Part shown: in pieces, positions 1 to 8,870 of the stretch
Numbering within the stretch: the first letter of the stretch is position 1
How the letters are laid out: every line of letters begins with the position of its first letter
DNA from: Aeromicrobium sp.
GTDB taxonomy: Bacteria > Actinomycetota > Actinomycetes > Propionibacteriales > Nocardioidaceae
Length of the DNA: 48,674 nucleotides
Direction of reading: 5' to 3'
NCBI GenBank assembly: GCA_023257515.1
Contig: JALRCA010000164.1
Location: 1-48,674 of the forward strand
Notes under the pieces: generated by a model
Database searches by the model: none
What the model was told of the DNA's origin: nothing
The model's input: only the letters and a program-made list of their open reading frames with translations
Made by a program: the position numbers and the translations under genes

Positions 1-136
1 CGAGGGAGGGCAGGATGTCGTGCACGAGCCCGATGCGATAGGCCTCGGCCGCGTCGAAGCGCTCGGCGGTGAGGAAGTAGCGGCGGGCGGCGCGCGCGCC
101 GATCGCCTCGATCACGTACGGCCCGATCGTCGCCGG
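1..136 (-). other. Enoyl-CoA hydratase (crotonase) fragment fused in frame to the sigma factor
   Basis: Read on the minus strand in the sigma frame, these bases give about 45 residues starting [13 protein letters not shown] and continuing with [20 protein letters not shown] and VHDIL. This is the typical middle of crotonase-family hydratases of the methylglutaconyl-CoA hydratase type, where it normally follows a LGLIPATI segment. The sigma gene ends in NLGLI at the same point, so about 12 bases (137-148, encoding LGLI) are compatible with both genes. The fragment runs off the left edge with no stop codon. Confidence 0.85.
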
Positions 137-1060
137 GATCAGGCCGAGGTTGCCCTCCTGGATCAGGTCGAGGAAGAGCATGCCGCGGCCGGTGTAGCGC
201 TTGGCCAGCGACACCACGAGACGCAGGTTGGCCTCGAGCAGGTGGTTCTTGGCGCGGCGACCGTCGACGACGATCCACTCGAGCTCCTCACGGACCTTCT
301 CGGAGATCCGGCCACCCTTGGCGAGCTTCTCCTCGGAGAACAGACCGGCCTCGATCCGCTTGGCGAGCTCGACCTCCTCGCCGGCCGTCAGCAGCGAGAC
401 CTTGCCGATCTGCTTGAGGTAGTCCTTGACGGGATCGGCCGTCGCACCGGCGACCATGACCTGCTGGACCGGTTCGTCGGACTCGTCGGCTGCGGACAGC
501 GTGAACGCCGCCGACTCGTCCTCCTTGATGGTCGGGTCGTTCTTGAGGTCCTTCTCGAACTCGGCGTCGGAGATGTCGGGCAGGATCTTCTTGCCCTGCG
601 CGTCGACCTGCGTGCCAGAGCCCCCCGCTGGCACGTCCAGCACCTCGGCGACGTCTGGCGCGGCCTTCTTGGCGGCGGCCTTCTTGGCCGGAGCCTTGGT
701 GGCGGTGGACGCGGACTTCGTGGCGGCCTTGGTGGTGGCCGACTTCTTGGCAGGACTCTTGGTCACGGTCTCTTCTGATCTCGTGGAGGAAGGGGCCGGG
801 GCGGGGGCCGCCGCGGCCTTCTTGCTCGTGCTGGACTTCTTCGAGGTCGCGGACGCCTTGGTGGCGCTCGCCTTCTTGGCAACCGTCTTCTTCGCAGCAG
901 ACTTCTTGGCAGCGGGCGCCTTCTTCGCCGGCGACTTCTTGACCGGCGTCACGTCTTCGGCAGGTGCCGTCGAGGGCTCAGAGCTGTCGCCCCGGCTCCC
1001 GACCAATCGTTTTGTCACCGCGGCGGCGAGCTTGGCGCCGCGGGCCGCTGGAACCGGCAT
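1..1060 (-). CDS. rpoD: Principal RNA polymerase sigma factor (SigA/RpoD), N-terminal part, chimeric at its 3' side
   Basis: Encodes the housekeeping sigma-70 factor, which gives core RNA polymerase its promoter recognition. Reading from ATG at 1060, residues about 38-140 form a low-complexity Lys/Ala/Thr/Ser-rich tail with repeated AAKK/PAKK units, as in many actinobacterial SigA/HrdB proteins. Region 1.2 follows ([20 protein letters not shown]), then the start of region 2 ([19 protein letters not shown] and [13 protein letters not shown]). The normal continuation would be RAVEKFDY and the -10 recognition helices. Instead, after residue 308 (position 137) the frame stays open but reads as an enoyl-CoA hydratase to the window edge, so regions 2.2 to 4 are missing. 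The upstream GCS2 gene is on the same strand 104 bases away. A GTG near 765 is an alternative start lacking much of the tail. Identity of the sigma part is certain; whether the fusion is real is doubtful. Confidence 0.9.
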   Translation of the reverse strand, partial: MPVPAARGAKLAAAVTKRLVGSRGDSSEPSTAPAEDVTPVKKSPAKKAPAAKKSAAKKTVAKKASATKASATSKKSSTSKKAAAAPAPAPSSTRSEETVTKSPAKKSATTKAATKSASTATKAPAKKAAAKKAAPDVAEVLDVPAGGSGTQVDAQGKKILPDISDAEFEKDLKNDPTIKEDESAAFTLSAADESDEPVQQVMVAGATADPVKDYLKQIGKVSLLTAGEEVELAKRIEAGLFSEEKLAKGGRISEKVREELEWIVVDGRRAKNHLLEANLRLVVSLAKRYTGRGMLFLDLIQEGNLGLIPATIGPYVIEAIGARAARRYFLTAERFDAAEAYRIGLVHDILPSL

Positions 1061-1164
1061 CGACACCTCACAGATCCGTCTCAGGGCGCAACGAACACAC
1101 CAGTGGTCAACCTCTGCGACGATTCTGCCACGCCTCCACAAGGGGCGGGTGCGCGACCCAGGAT

Positions 1165-2643
1165 TCAGACGGTGCGCGACCAGGTGTGGACGGGTTCGTT
1201 GGAGTGCATGCGCTCCTCGTAGGCGCGGGTCACCTCGCGCAGCGCCTCTGCTCGGTCGGCGCCGGCGTCGAGCCGTCCACCCAGCTCCCCGACCAGCCAG
1301 GAGGCGCCGTTCTGCCCGACGATGCACCGTTGCTCGATGACGCCGAGCAGCCGGTCGGCGGCCTCGCTCGCGACACCCATCTGGGCCAGACCCTCGTGTG
1401 CGAGCGGCAACAGGTGGCGCAGCACGAGCTCACGCACCGGCACGGAACCGACGCCCGGCCAGTACAGGTCGGTCTCGAGACCGGTGCGCGCCGCGGCGTG
1501 GAAGTTCTCCTCGGCCGCCTTGAACGACAGCTGGGACCACAGGGGGCGCTCGCTCGTGCCCAGCAGCGTGACGAGGCCGTAGAACAACGCGGCGTTCGCG
1601 AAGGTGTCCACCACCGTGGGTCCCGCCGGCAGCAGCCGGTTCTCGATGCGCAGGTGCGGACGGCCGCCCGCCACGTCGTAGATCGGGCGGTTCCAGCGGT
1701 AGACGGTGCCGTTGTGCAGTCGAAGCTCCGGAAGGTTCGGCACGCGACCGGCCTCGAGCTCGGCGACCGGGTCCTCGTCGTCGACGATCGGCAGCAGTGC
1801 CGGGAAGTAGCGCACGTTCTCCTCGAAGAGGTCGAAGACCGACGTGATCCACCGTTCGCCGAAGAAGACGCGGGGACGCACGCCCTGCGTCTTGAGCTCC
1901 TCGCTCCGGGTGTCCGTGGCCTGCTCGAACAGCGGGATGCGCGTCTCGTGCCACAGCTGACGGCCGAGGAGGAACGGGGAGTTGGCACCCACGGCCACCT
2001 GGACGCCGGCGATGGCCTGCGCCGCGTTCCACATCGGTGCGAAGTCGTCGGGCTCGACCTGCAGGTGCAGCTGCGTGCTCGTGCAGGCCGCCTCGGGCAC
2101 GATCGTGTCGGCCGTCGTGCTGAGGCGGTCGACGCCGTCGATACGGATCTCGATGTCCTCGCCACGCGCGGCCAGGATCTGCTCGGACAGCAGGTGGTAG
2201 CGAGGATTGGGCGAGAGCGACTCCGGCGTGAAGTGCTGCTCGCGCAGCGTCGGGAGGATGCCGATCATCAGCAGGTGCGCGCCCACCTCGGACGCCTTGC
2301 CCTGTGCGTGGTTGAGGTCGTCGCGCAGCGTCGCCTCCATGTCGGCGAGGCCGTCACCGGCGGCCGGGTGGGGCGGCACGTTGATCTCGATGTTGAACAA
2401 GCCGAGCTCGGTCTGGAAGTCCTCGTCCGCGATCGCGGCCAGCGCCTCGTCGTTCTTCAGCGCCGGATCACCGACGGCGTCGACGAGGTTGAACTCGATC
2501 TCGACGCCGACGTGCGGCACCTCGACGGAGAAGTCCTGCTCCCCCAGCATCCTGGCGAACACGTCCAGACAGCGCCGCACCTTCGCGCGGTACCTGGTCC
2601 GGTCCTCACGGGTGAACGCGCGGTCGTCGACCTCCTGGCCCAT
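1165..2643 (-). CDS. Glutamate-cysteine ligase family 2 (GCS2) protein
   Basis: A 492-residue cytosolic carboxylate-amine ligase of the GCS2 fold, which joins an amino acid to a carboxylate by ATP-driven ligation. Family signatures visible are the acidic [10 protein letters not shown] segment near residue 50, the [15 protein letters not shown] stretch that lines the substrate site, the STQLHLQV strand and the C-terminal [15 protein letters not shown] segment. The length exceeds the roughly 370-430 residues of YbdK and EgtA, so this is the longer actinobacterial subgroup whose substrate is not settled. No ergothioneine or mycothiol genes lie nearby. The ATG lies 6 bases from a TAGGGT hexamer overlapping the stop of the upstream DUF4192 gene, suggesting a leaderless transcript. 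Family assignment is firm; the exact reaction is inference. Confidence 0.85.
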   Translation of the reverse strand: MGQEVDDRAFTREDRTRYRAKVRRCLDVFARMLGEQDFSVEVPHVGVEIEFNLVDAVGDPALKNDEALAAIADEDFQTELGLFNIEINVPPHPAAGDGLADMEATLRDDLNHAQGKASEVGAHLLMIGILPTLREQHFTPESLSPNPRYHLLSEQILAARGEDIEIRIDGVDRLSTTADTIVPEAACTSTQLHLQVEPDDFAPMWNAAQAIAGVQVAVGANSPFLLGRQLWHETRIPLFEQATDTRSEELKTQGVRPRVFFGERWITSVFDLFEENVRYFPALLPIVDDEDPVAELEAGRVPNLPELRLHNGTVYRWNRPIYDVAGGRPHLRIENRLLPAGPTVVDTFANAALFYGLVTLLGTSERPLWSQLSFKAAEENFHAAARTGLETDLYWPGVGSVPVRELVLRHLLPLAHEGLAQMGVASEAADRLLGVIEQRCIVGQNGASWLVGELGGRLDAGADRAEALREVTRAYEERMHSNEPVHTWSRTV

Positions 2644-2649
2644 GACGAC

Positions 2650-2655
2650 ACCCTA
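2650..2655 (-). promoter_or_regulatory. Putative -10 box (leaderless start of the GCS2 gene)
   Basis: TAGGGT on the minus strand ends 6 bases before the ATG at 2643. Its first three bases are the TAG stop codon of the upstream DUF4192 gene, so stop codon and promoter element share bases. Confidence 0.5.
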
Positions 2656-3645
2656 GGCCCCCTCGGCCTCCGGGGCGCTCCGTCGCCCGGCCGCCTCGCG
2701 CAGGCTGGCCAGCTCCGCCGGCCCGATGCCGGCGTCGAGCAGTCCGGTGAGGATCTCGATCAACGGGTACTCCGGCTCGATCAGCTCCGCCGCAGTGAGC
2801 GCGACGCGCATCTGGGCGCCGTCGCCGAGCCGGTGCGCAGCGACGGCGGCCAGGCACAGGGACGCCACGGCGAGCTCCCGGGGCGCGAGCCTGGCGGCAC
2901 GCTGCCACAACGCGAGGTGGTGCGTGGCGTCGTCGCGCTCGATGAGTCCCCAGCAGACGTCGCGCACCGGCAGCAGGTCGACCCACACGGCGAGCTCGAG
3001 GACCTCGCCGTCCGACAGGTCCTCGCCCCGCGCGACGAGCGAGACGACGCGGTCGCGTGCAGCGTTCGGAGCCGATCCCCGGACGCCCCGGAGCATCGTC
3101 GCGGCGACCCGACGCGAGGCTTCGTGGGCGCAGGCGTCGAGCCACTGCCGCCGCGGGCCGGTGACCGACCGCACCCTCGCCTCCAGGTCGGCCCGCGTCG
3201 CGACGATGTCGCGGCCCTCGACGACGGCCTGGACGACTGCTGCGTGATGGCCGGTCCGCTCGTACTCCGAGCCCTCGGGGTCGTGGGTCGACCACACGGT
3301 CGCGTCGTCCGCCCAGGCGATGACGACCGGCGAGAGACGGCCGTCCTCCTCGATCGTGCGGAGCGTCGCCAGCGATGCGGCACGGATGCGCTCGACGTCC
3401 TGCCCGACCGAGACGACGATCGCCCCGTCGGCGCCGTGGTGCACGAGGTGCGCGACGAGCATGCCGGTCACCTCGGGGAGGTGGCGCTCGTCGGGCAGGT
3501 CGACACGCGCGGAGAAGCCGAACCGGTTGCGGGCCCCGTGGGTCGCGAGCACGCACAGCGACTCCTCGGGAGTGAAGCCGAACGCGATCGGCAGCATGTT
3601 GACGAGGTCGGCACCGTCGTGTGCCTTGAACACGGGCTGGGTCAT
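2653..3645 (-). CDS. DUF4192 domain-containing protein
   Basis: A 330-residue cytosolic protein of the DUF4192 family, widespread in Actinobacteria and of unknown function. The N-terminus has the family pattern (LVNMLPIAFGFTPEESLCVL about residues 14-33), followed by an alternating alpha/beta first half and a helical C-terminal half rich in Ala, Leu and Arg with TPR-like character. There are no membrane segments or catalytic motifs that I recognise. The ATG at 3645 was chosen because the family begins just before this hallmark; the frame stays open upstream only as an antisense shadow of dinB. It is divergent from dinB across 123 bases and is followed after 9 bases by the GCS2 gene. Confidence 0.85.
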   Translation of the reverse strand: MTQPVFKAHDGADLVNMLPIAFGFTPEESLCVLATHGARNRFGFSARVDLPDERHLPEVTGMLVAHLVHHGADGAIVVSVGQDVERIRAASLATLRTIEEDGRLSPVVIAWADDATVWSTHDPEGSEYERTGHHAAVVQAVVEGRDIVATRADLEARVRSVTGPRRQWLDACAHEASRRVAATMLRGVRGSAPNAARDRVVSLVARGEDLSDGEVLELAVWVDLLPVRDVCWGLIERDDATHHLALWQRAARLAPRELAVASLCLAAVAAHRLGDGAQMRVALTAAELIEPEYPLIEILTGLLDAGIGPAELASLREAAGRRSAPEAEGA

Positions 3646-3768
3646 GGAGCCACGCTCGCCGCCGCCTGCCGGATCGGCCAGGGGCCGCACCGGAGGCTGT
3701 GGACGACGACAAGGAGCTCCGCGGGGCTGTGGAGAGGCCCTGTCCCTGCGGCCTGACACGATGGCACC

Positions 3769-5088
3769 ATGCGGTCCACGGCGTCGATCATGCACCTGGA
3801 CCTCGACGCGTTCTTCGCCTCCGTCGAGCAGCGCGACAAGCCCTCGCTCCGCGGCAAGCCCGTCATCGTCGGAGGCCTCGGCAACCGCGGGGTCGTCTCG
3901 ACGGCATCCTACGAGGCCCGGGTCCACGGCGTGCGCTCGGCGATGCGCATGGCCGAGGCCCGCGCTCGGTGTCCCCACGCCGCCTTCCTCGGCGGCCGCT
4001 TCGATGCCTACCGCGAGGCGAGCCAGGTCGTCATGCAGCGTCTGCGCGAGCTCTCGCCGCTGGTCGAGCCCCTGTCGCTCGACGAGGCCTTCGTCGACCT
4101 GGCCGGCGGCGAGCACTTCGAGCCCGATCGCGTCGACGAGCTCGTGACCCAGGTGCGTGCCGACATCCAGGACCTGACCCACGGACTCACTGCCTCCGTC
4201 GGCGTGGCGTCCTCCAAGCTCATGGCCAAGATCGCGAGCGAGGTCAACAAGCCGGACGGGGCCTTCGTCGTCGCGCCGGGCAGCGAGCTCGACGTGCTCG
4301 GCCCGATGCAGGCCACCGCCATCCCCGGCGTCGGGCCGGCCACGGCCGAGCGGTTGCGTCGCGTCGGCATCGTCACCGTCGAGGACCTGCGCGGCCAGAG
4401 CGTCGACGAGCTCGTCCGACTCCTCGGGCAGGCCCAGGGGGCCTCGCTCTGGCGGCTCTCCCGGGCCGAGGACGACCGGGCGGTCGAGCCGGAGCGCGAG
4501 ACCAAGTCGATCAGCGTCGAGGACACGTTCGCCACCGACGTCACCGACCGCGTCAGGCTGCAGCGCGAGGTCGACGCGATGGCCCGCAAGGTCGCCGGGC
4601 GACTGACCAAGCACGGGTTGTCGGGCCGCACCGTCACCCTCAAGGTGCGTCACCATGACTTCGAGACCCACACCCGCTCCACGACGCTGCCCGCGCCCAC
4701 CGACAGCCCGGCCGTGCTCGCACGCCTCGCCCTCGGTCTCCTCGAGGCCACGGACCTCGCAGGCGGCCTGCGGCTCGTCGGCGTCGGCGTGAGCGGCCTG
4801 GCCGACTGGGTGCAGGACGACCTGTTCGACGAACCGGCACCCCTCCTCCCGGACGACCAGCCCGAGACCACCGAGACCGAGGCCGTCCCTGTCGCGTGGG
4901 GCCCGGGCATGGACGTGCACCACGACGAGCACGGCGACGGCTGGGTGTGGGGTGCCGGGCTCGGACGCGTGACGGTCCGCTTCGAGACCCGCACGAGTCC
5001 CGCGGGACCGATCCGCACGTTCGCGACCGACGACCCGCACCTGTCGCCCGGACACCGACTGGCAGCGCCCGATAGCGTCGAGGCATGA
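3769..5088 (+). CDS. dinB: DNA polymerase IV (Y-family translesion polymerase)
   Basis: A 439-residue Y-family polymerase that copies past DNA lesions at low fidelity. The palm motif LDLDAFFASVEQ places the first metal ligand at Asp11; the second catalytic pair is Asp105-Glu106 in SLDEAFVDL. The helix-hairpin-helix IPGVGPATAERL (about residue 185) and a little-finger domain follow. The C-terminus extends about 80 residues beyond the little finger with an acidic, proline-containing tail; no clear QLxLF clamp-binding peptide is visible, although QDDLFDEP (about residue 349) is a possible degenerate one. The gene overlaps the next one by ATGA. A CACGAT hexamer ends 6 bases before the ATG, a possible leaderless start. 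No LexA box was recognised. Confidence 0.93.
   Translation: MRSTASIMHLDLDAFFASVEQRDKPSLRGKPVIVGGLGNRGVVSTASYEARVHGVRSAMRMAEARARCPHAAFLGGRFDAYREASQVVMQRLRELSPLVEPLSLDEAFVDLAGGEHFEPDRVDELVTQVRADIQDLTHGLTASVGVASSKLMAKIASEVNKPDGAFVVAPGSELDVLGPMQATAIPGVGPATAERLRRVGIVTVEDLRGQSVDELVRLLGQAQGASLWRLSRAEDDRAVEPERETKSISVEDTFATDVTDRVRLQREVDAMARKVAGRLTKHGLSGRTVTLKVRHHDFETHTRSTTLPAPTDSPAVLARLALGLLEATDLAGGLRLVGVGVSGLADWVQDDLFDEPAPLLPDDQPETTETEAVPVAWGPGMDVHHDEHGDGWVWGAGLGRVTVRFETRTSPAGPIRTFATDDPHLSPGHRLAAPDSVEA
5073..5078 (+). promoter_or_regulatory. Putative internal -10 box for the S9 peptidase gene
   Basis: TAGCGT inside the last codons of dinB ends 6 bases before the ATG at 5085. This matches the leaderless spacing seen at other genes here and would let the peptidase be transcribed independently of dinB. 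Confidence 0.45.
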
Positions 5089-7220
5089 GCACTCCCCCGG
5101 TAGCCGATCGCCGTCCGTCCACCCGCTCCTTCCACGGTGACGACGTCGTCGACGAGTACGAGTGGCTCCGCGACAAGGAGTCGCCCGACACCCTCGCCTA
5201 CCTGGAGGCCGAGAACGCCTACGCCGATGCGCAGACCGCACACCTCGAGGGCCTGCGCGAGACGATCGTCGAGGAGATCCGCTCGCGCACCCTCGAGACC
5301 GATCTCTCGGTCCCGGTGCGGCACGGCGACTGGTGGTACTACACGCGCACCCGCGAGGGCAGCCAGTACGCCATCCGGTGCCGCTGCCCCATCGGCGCCG
5401 CCGACGACTGGACGCCGCCCACGATCGGCGACGACGCCGTCGACGGCGAGGAGGTCCTGCTCGACTCCAACGCCGAGGCCGAGGGGCACGAGTTCTTCTC
5501 GCTCGGCGGGTTCAGCCTGAGCGACGACGGTCACCTCCTCGCGTACTCCACCGACGTGGTCGGCGACGAGCGCTACACCATCAGGGTCAAGGACCTGCGC
5601 ACCGGCGAGCTGCTCGGCGACGAGATCGCCGGCACGAGCGGCGGTGTCACGTGGTCCGCCGGGGCATCACACCTCTTCTACACGACCGTCGACGACGCCT
5701 GGCGACCCCACCGCGTCTGGCGGCACCGGGTCGGGTCCGCCGCCGCCGACGACGTCGTCGTGCACGAGGAGGACGACGAGCGCTTCTTCACCGGCGTCGG
5801 TCGCACCCACAGCGACGCGTTCCTGGTCATCGGCGCCTCGTCCAAGATCACGAGCGAGGTCCGCGTCCTGGCTGCCGACGACCCCGAGGGCGAGTTCCGC
5901 GTCGTGCTCCCCCGTCGCGACGGAGTCGAGTACTCGCTCGAGCACGCCGTGATCGGCGGGGACGACCTCTTCCTGCTGCTCCACAACGACGGCGCGCCCG
6001 ACTTCCGCCTCGACGCCGTGCCGGTCGCCCGCGCGCTCGCCGGCGAGGTCACGAGCACCGCGGACGCGGCACCCGTCATCGCCGCGCGCGAAGGAGTGCG
6101 ACTCGAGGACGTCGACGTGTTCGCGCACTCCATCTTCGTCTCGTACCGTCGGGAGGCGCTGCCGCGCGTCGCCGTCATGCGTCTGGCCGAGACCGACGGC
6201 CTGTCCGCCCTCGGCGAGCCGGTCGAGATCGACTTCGGCGAGGAGCTCTTCGCGAGCGGCGTCGGTGGCAACGCCGAGTGGGACCAGCCACTCGTTCGCG
6301 TCGGGTTCGGCTCCTACGTCACCCCGTCGTCCGTCTTCGACTACGTCGTCGAGACCGGCGAGCTGATCCTGCGCAAGCAGGCCCCCGTCCTGGGCGACTA
6401 CGACCCCGCCGACTACGAGCAGCACCGCACCTGGGCGACGGCCGACGACGGCACCCGGGTGCCGGTCTCGGTCGTGGTCCGCAAGGGCACCCCCCGCGAC
6501 GGCACGGCCCCCGCGCTGATCTACGGCTACGGCTCCTACGAGATCAGCCTCGACGCCGGCATGTCGATCCCGCGCCTCTCGCTGCTGGACCGCGGATTCG
6601 TGTTCGCGATCGCGCACGTGCGCGGCGGCGGTGAGCTCGGACGCCACTGGTACGAGGACGGCAAGCTGCTGCACAAGAAGAACACGTTCACCGACTTCGT
6701 CGCCGCCGCGCGCCACCTCGTCGACGAGGGCTGGACGAGTGCCGACCGACTGGTCGCCGAGGGAGGGTCGGCCGGCGGCCTCCTCATGGGCGCCGTGGCG
6801 AACCTGGCACCCGACGCCTTCACCGGGGTGCTCGCGTCGGTGCCGTTCGTCGACGCACTCACCTCGATCCTGGACCCGAGCCTGCCGCTCACGGTCATCG
6901 AGTGGGACGAGTGGGGTGACCCGCTGCACGATCCCGACGTCTACGCCTACATGAAGACGTACTCGCCCTACGAGAACGTCACGGCGCAGGACTATCCGGC
7001 GATCCTGGCGGTCACCAGCCTGCACGACACCCGGGTCCTCTACGTCGAGCCCGCCAAGTGGGTCGCCCGTCTGCGCGCCACCGCGACGGGAGACGCCCCC
7101 GTGCTGCTCAAGACCGAGATGCACGCCGGTCACGGCGGCGTCAGCGGACGCTATGCCGCGTGGAAGGAGCGGGCCTGGGAGCTAGCGTGGATCATCGACA
7201 CCGCCACGAAGAACCTCTGA
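5085..7220 (+). CDS. ptrB: S9 family oligopeptidase (oligopeptidase B-like)
   Basis: A 711-residue serine peptidase of the prolyl oligopeptidase family, which cleaves short peptides in the cytosol; oligopeptidase B members cut after basic residues. The N-terminal two thirds are the beta-propeller that gates access. The C-terminal alpha/beta-hydrolase domain carries the triad Ser562 (GGSAGG), Asp648 (LHDTRVLY) and His683 (HAGHGG). Other hallmarks are YGYGSYEIS and RGGGELGRHWYEDGK. No signal peptide is present. The start overlaps the dinB stop as ATGA. The S9A family is certain; Arg/Lys specificity is inferred from similarity to PtrB. Confidence 0.92.
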   Translation: MSTPPVADRRPSTRSFHGDDVVDEYEWLRDKESPDTLAYLEAENAYADAQTAHLEGLRETIVEEIRSRTLETDLSVPVRHGDWWYYTRTREGSQYAIRCRCPIGAADDWTPPTIGDDAVDGEEVLLDSNAEAEGHEFFSLGGFSLSDDGHLLAYSTDVVGDERYTIRVKDLRTGELLGDEIAGTSGGVTWSAGASHLFYTTVDDAWRPHRVWRHRVGSAAADDVVVHEEDDERFFTGVGRTHSDAFLVIGASSKITSEVRVLAADDPEGEFRVVLPRRDGVEYSLEHAVIGGDDLFLLLHNDGAPDFRLDAVPVARALAGEVTSTADAAPVIAAREGVRLEDVDVFAHSIFVSYRREALPRVAVMRLAETDGLSALGEPVEIDFGEELFASGVGGNAEWDQPLVRVGFGSYVTPSSVFDYVVETGELILRKQAPVLGDYDPADYEQHRTWATADDGTRVPVSVVVRKGTPRDGTAPALIYGYGSYEISLDAGMSIPRLSLLDRGFVFAIAHVRGGGELGRHWYEDGKLLHKKNTFTDFVAAARHLVDEGWTSADRLVAEGGSAGGLLMGAVANLAPDAFTGVLASVPFVDALTSILDPSLPLTVIEWDEWGDPLHDPDVYAYMKTYSPYENVTAQDYPAILAVTSLHDTRVLYVEPAKWVARLRATATGDAPVLLKTEMHAGHGGVSGRYAAWKERAWELAWIIDTATKNL

Positions 7221-7310
7221 GATCGGCCCCCAATGGCGGCTGAGCCTGACGAGCCCCGCCGAGAAGCTCGGGGACCCAGCGACGGACGAGCCGGGAGCAG
7301 CGGGTCCTCC

Positions 7311-7316
7311 TAGGCT
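7311..7316 (+). promoter_or_regulatory. Putative -10 box, leaderless LON-domain gene
   Basis: TAGGCT ends 6 bases before the ATG at 7323; no Shine-Dalgarno sequence lies between. The same CTAGGCTGG string recurs before exonuclease III. Confidence 0.55.
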
Positions 7317-7322
7317 GGCGTC

Positions 7323-7931
7323 ATGACCCCGATGTTCCCGCTCGGCTCGGTGCTCGTGCCGGGGATGCCGCTGCCGCTGCGCCTGTTCGAGCCGCGCTAC
7401 CTCGCCATGCTCGACGACGTCCTGCAGCGCGAGCCGGCCGACTTCGGCGTCGTCCTGATCGAGCGCGGTCATGAGGTCGGCGGGGGCGACGCCCGCTTCG
7501 ACGTCGGGTGCCTCGCCCAGGTGCAGCAGGTCGAGGCCGGCGCCGGCGGTGTCGCGCTCGTCGCCATCGGGACCGACCGCCTGAGGGTCGACCGCTGGGG
7601 CGAGGACGCCCCGTACCCGCAGGCCGAGGTCACGGTGCTCGACGAGCTGGAGTGGTCCGAGGACCACCGCGAGCTGCTCGACCGGGCCGAGGACGTCGTG
7701 CGGTCGGTGCTCGCTCAGGCCGCGGAGTTCGTCGAGCCGCGCTGGTCCGCGACGGTCGAGCTCGACGACGACCCCGTGACCCGGTGCTGGCAGCTCTGCG
7801 GGATCGCTCTCCTGGGGCCCCTCGACCAGGTCGACCTGCTGCGCGCGAAGACCGTTCCCGAGCTGCTCGGGACCCTCGTCGAGCACACCCGGTCGGCGCT
7901 CGAGGTCGTGCAGCTCGGCACGGCGGACTGA
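7323..7931 (+). CDS. LON peptidase substrate-binding domain protein
   Basis: A 202-residue stand-alone version of the N-terminal domain of Lon protease. The opening MFPLGSVLVPGMPLPLRLFE and the nearby RYLAMLDDVL are the domain signature. Neither the AAA+ module nor the Ser-Lys protease domain follows, and the length fits the short single-domain family found in Actinobacteria. Its role is unknown; a substrate adaptor or peptide-binding function is only inference. It stands as its own short unit between the S9 peptidase and exonuclease III, all on the plus strand. Confidence 0.88.
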   Translation: MTPMFPLGSVLVPGMPLPLRLFEPRYLAMLDDVLQREPADFGVVLIERGHEVGGGDARFDVGCLAQVQQVEAGAGGVALVAIGTDRLRVDRWGEDAPYPQAEVTVLDELEWSEDHRELLDRAEDVVRSVLAQAAEFVEPRWSATVELDDDPVTRCWQLCGIALLGPLDQVDLLRAKTVPELLGTLVEHTRSALEVVQLGTAD

Positions 7932-7980
7932 TCCCCGAGAGTCCCAGGACACCCCCGGCAGCGCTGTCGGCGGCGGCTCC

Positions 7981-7986
7981 TAGGCT
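7981..7986 (+). promoter_or_regulatory. Putative -10 box, leaderless xth gene
   Basis: TAGGCT ends 6 bases before the ATG at 7993, identical in hexamer and spacing to the one before the LON-domain gene. Confidence 0.55.
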
Positions 7987-7992
7987 GGCCAC

Positions 7993-8790
7993 ATGCTGCG
8001 ACTCGCGACCGTCAACGTCAACGGCATCCGCGCCGCGATGCGCAAGGGAATGGACGAGTGGCTCGGTCAAGCCCACTGCGACGTCGTCACCCTGCAGGAG
8101 GTGCGTGCACCCGACGAGATCGTCCACGAGATCCTGGCGCACCACGGCTATCACGTGGTCCACACCGAGGCCGCAGCCAAGGGACGCGCCGGCGTGGCCG
8201 TGCTGAGCCGCACTCAGCCCAAGGCGTCACGCCTCGGCATCGGCGATCCGTTCTTCGACGACTCCGGGCGCTGGATCGAGTCCGACGTGGTCCTCGAGGA
8301 TGGGAGCGTCCTGACCGCGGTCTCCGCCTACGTCCACAGCGGCGAGGCCGGTACCCCCAAGCAGGACGAGAAGTACCGGTTCCTGACCTGTCTCGTCGAA
8401 CGCCTCGCCACCCTGCGCCAAGAGTCCGACCACGTCGTGCTCACCGGCGACCTGAACGTCGGACACACCGAGCGCGACATCCGCAACTGGAAGGGCAACC
8501 TCAAGAAGGCCGGGTTCCTGCCCGAGGAGCGCGCCTACCTCACGCGGCTGATTGATGACGTCGGCTACGTCGACGTCGCTCGCTCGCTCGCCGGTGACGT
8601 CGACGGGCCCTACACGTGGTGGTCCATGCGCGGCCAGGCGTTCGACAACGACACGGGATGGCGAATCGACTACCAGCTCGCGACTCCGGAGCTTGCCGCG
8701 ACCGCGCAGTCGGCGCGCGTCGACCGTGCCCCGAGCTGGGCCGAGCGCTGGTCCGACCACGCGCCGCTCGTCGTCGACTACGCACTCTGA
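7993..8790 (+). CDS. xthA: Exodeoxyribonuclease III / AP endonuclease
   Basis: A 265-residue member of the EEP nuclease family that incises DNA at abasic sites and trims 3' blocks in base-excision repair. Seen motifs are the opening strand with NVNGIRAA, the metal-binding Glu in VVTLQEVRAP, the GDLNVGHTERD segment with catalytic Asp and Asn, the TWWSMRG loop, and the C-terminal WSDHAPLVVDY with catalytic Asp-His. Length matches the family. Cytosolic, with no targeting sequence. It stands alone between the LON-domain gene and the divergently functioning MarR-MFS pair on the same strand. Confidence 0.95.
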   Translation: MLRLATVNVNGIRAAMRKGMDEWLGQAHCDVVTLQEVRAPDEIVHEILAHHGYHVVHTEAAAKGRAGVAVLSRTQPKASRLGIGDPFFDDSGRWIESDVVLEDGSVLTAVSAYVHSGEAGTPKQDEKYRFLTCLVERLATLRQESDHVVLTGDLNVGHTERDIRNWKGNLKKAGFLPEERAYLTRLIDDVGYVDVARSLAGDVDGPYTWWSMRGQAFDNDTGWRIDYQLATPELAATAQSARVDRAPSWAERWSDHAPLVVDYAL

Positions 8791-8844
8791 CACGCAGGTA
8801 GGACGCGTCACACCGCAACGAGTCGTCGAGATACATAACCTCGT

Positions 8845-8870
8845 GATACTTTTGGTTGCGTGAAGCAACC
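8845..8870 (+). promoter_or_regulatory. Promoter and palindromic operator at the MarR gene start
   Basis: GATACT (8845-8850) or the overlapping TACTTT (8847-8852) could serve as -10 for a leaderless start at GTG 8860. A perfect inverted repeat GGTTGC-GTGAA-GCAACC covers 8854-8870 and includes that start codon. This is the expected place for MarR autorepression. Binding by this protein is inferred. Confidence 0.5.

Noticed and set aside
600-960. CRISPR- or satellite-like repeats in the sigma gene
   Set aside because: The repetition is codon-level Lys/Ala low complexity of the SigA tail, with no regular spacer structure.
964-3756. 930-codon open frame on the plus strand
   Set aside because: It is antisense to the GCS2 and DUF4192 genes. 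It reads as Arg/Gly/Val-rich low-complexity protein, as expected of GC-rich shadows, and has no known domain.
3646-5241. Upstream extension of the DUF4192 frame
   Set aside because: The open frame continues antisense across dinB, but the family start and the ATG at 3645 mark the real beginning.
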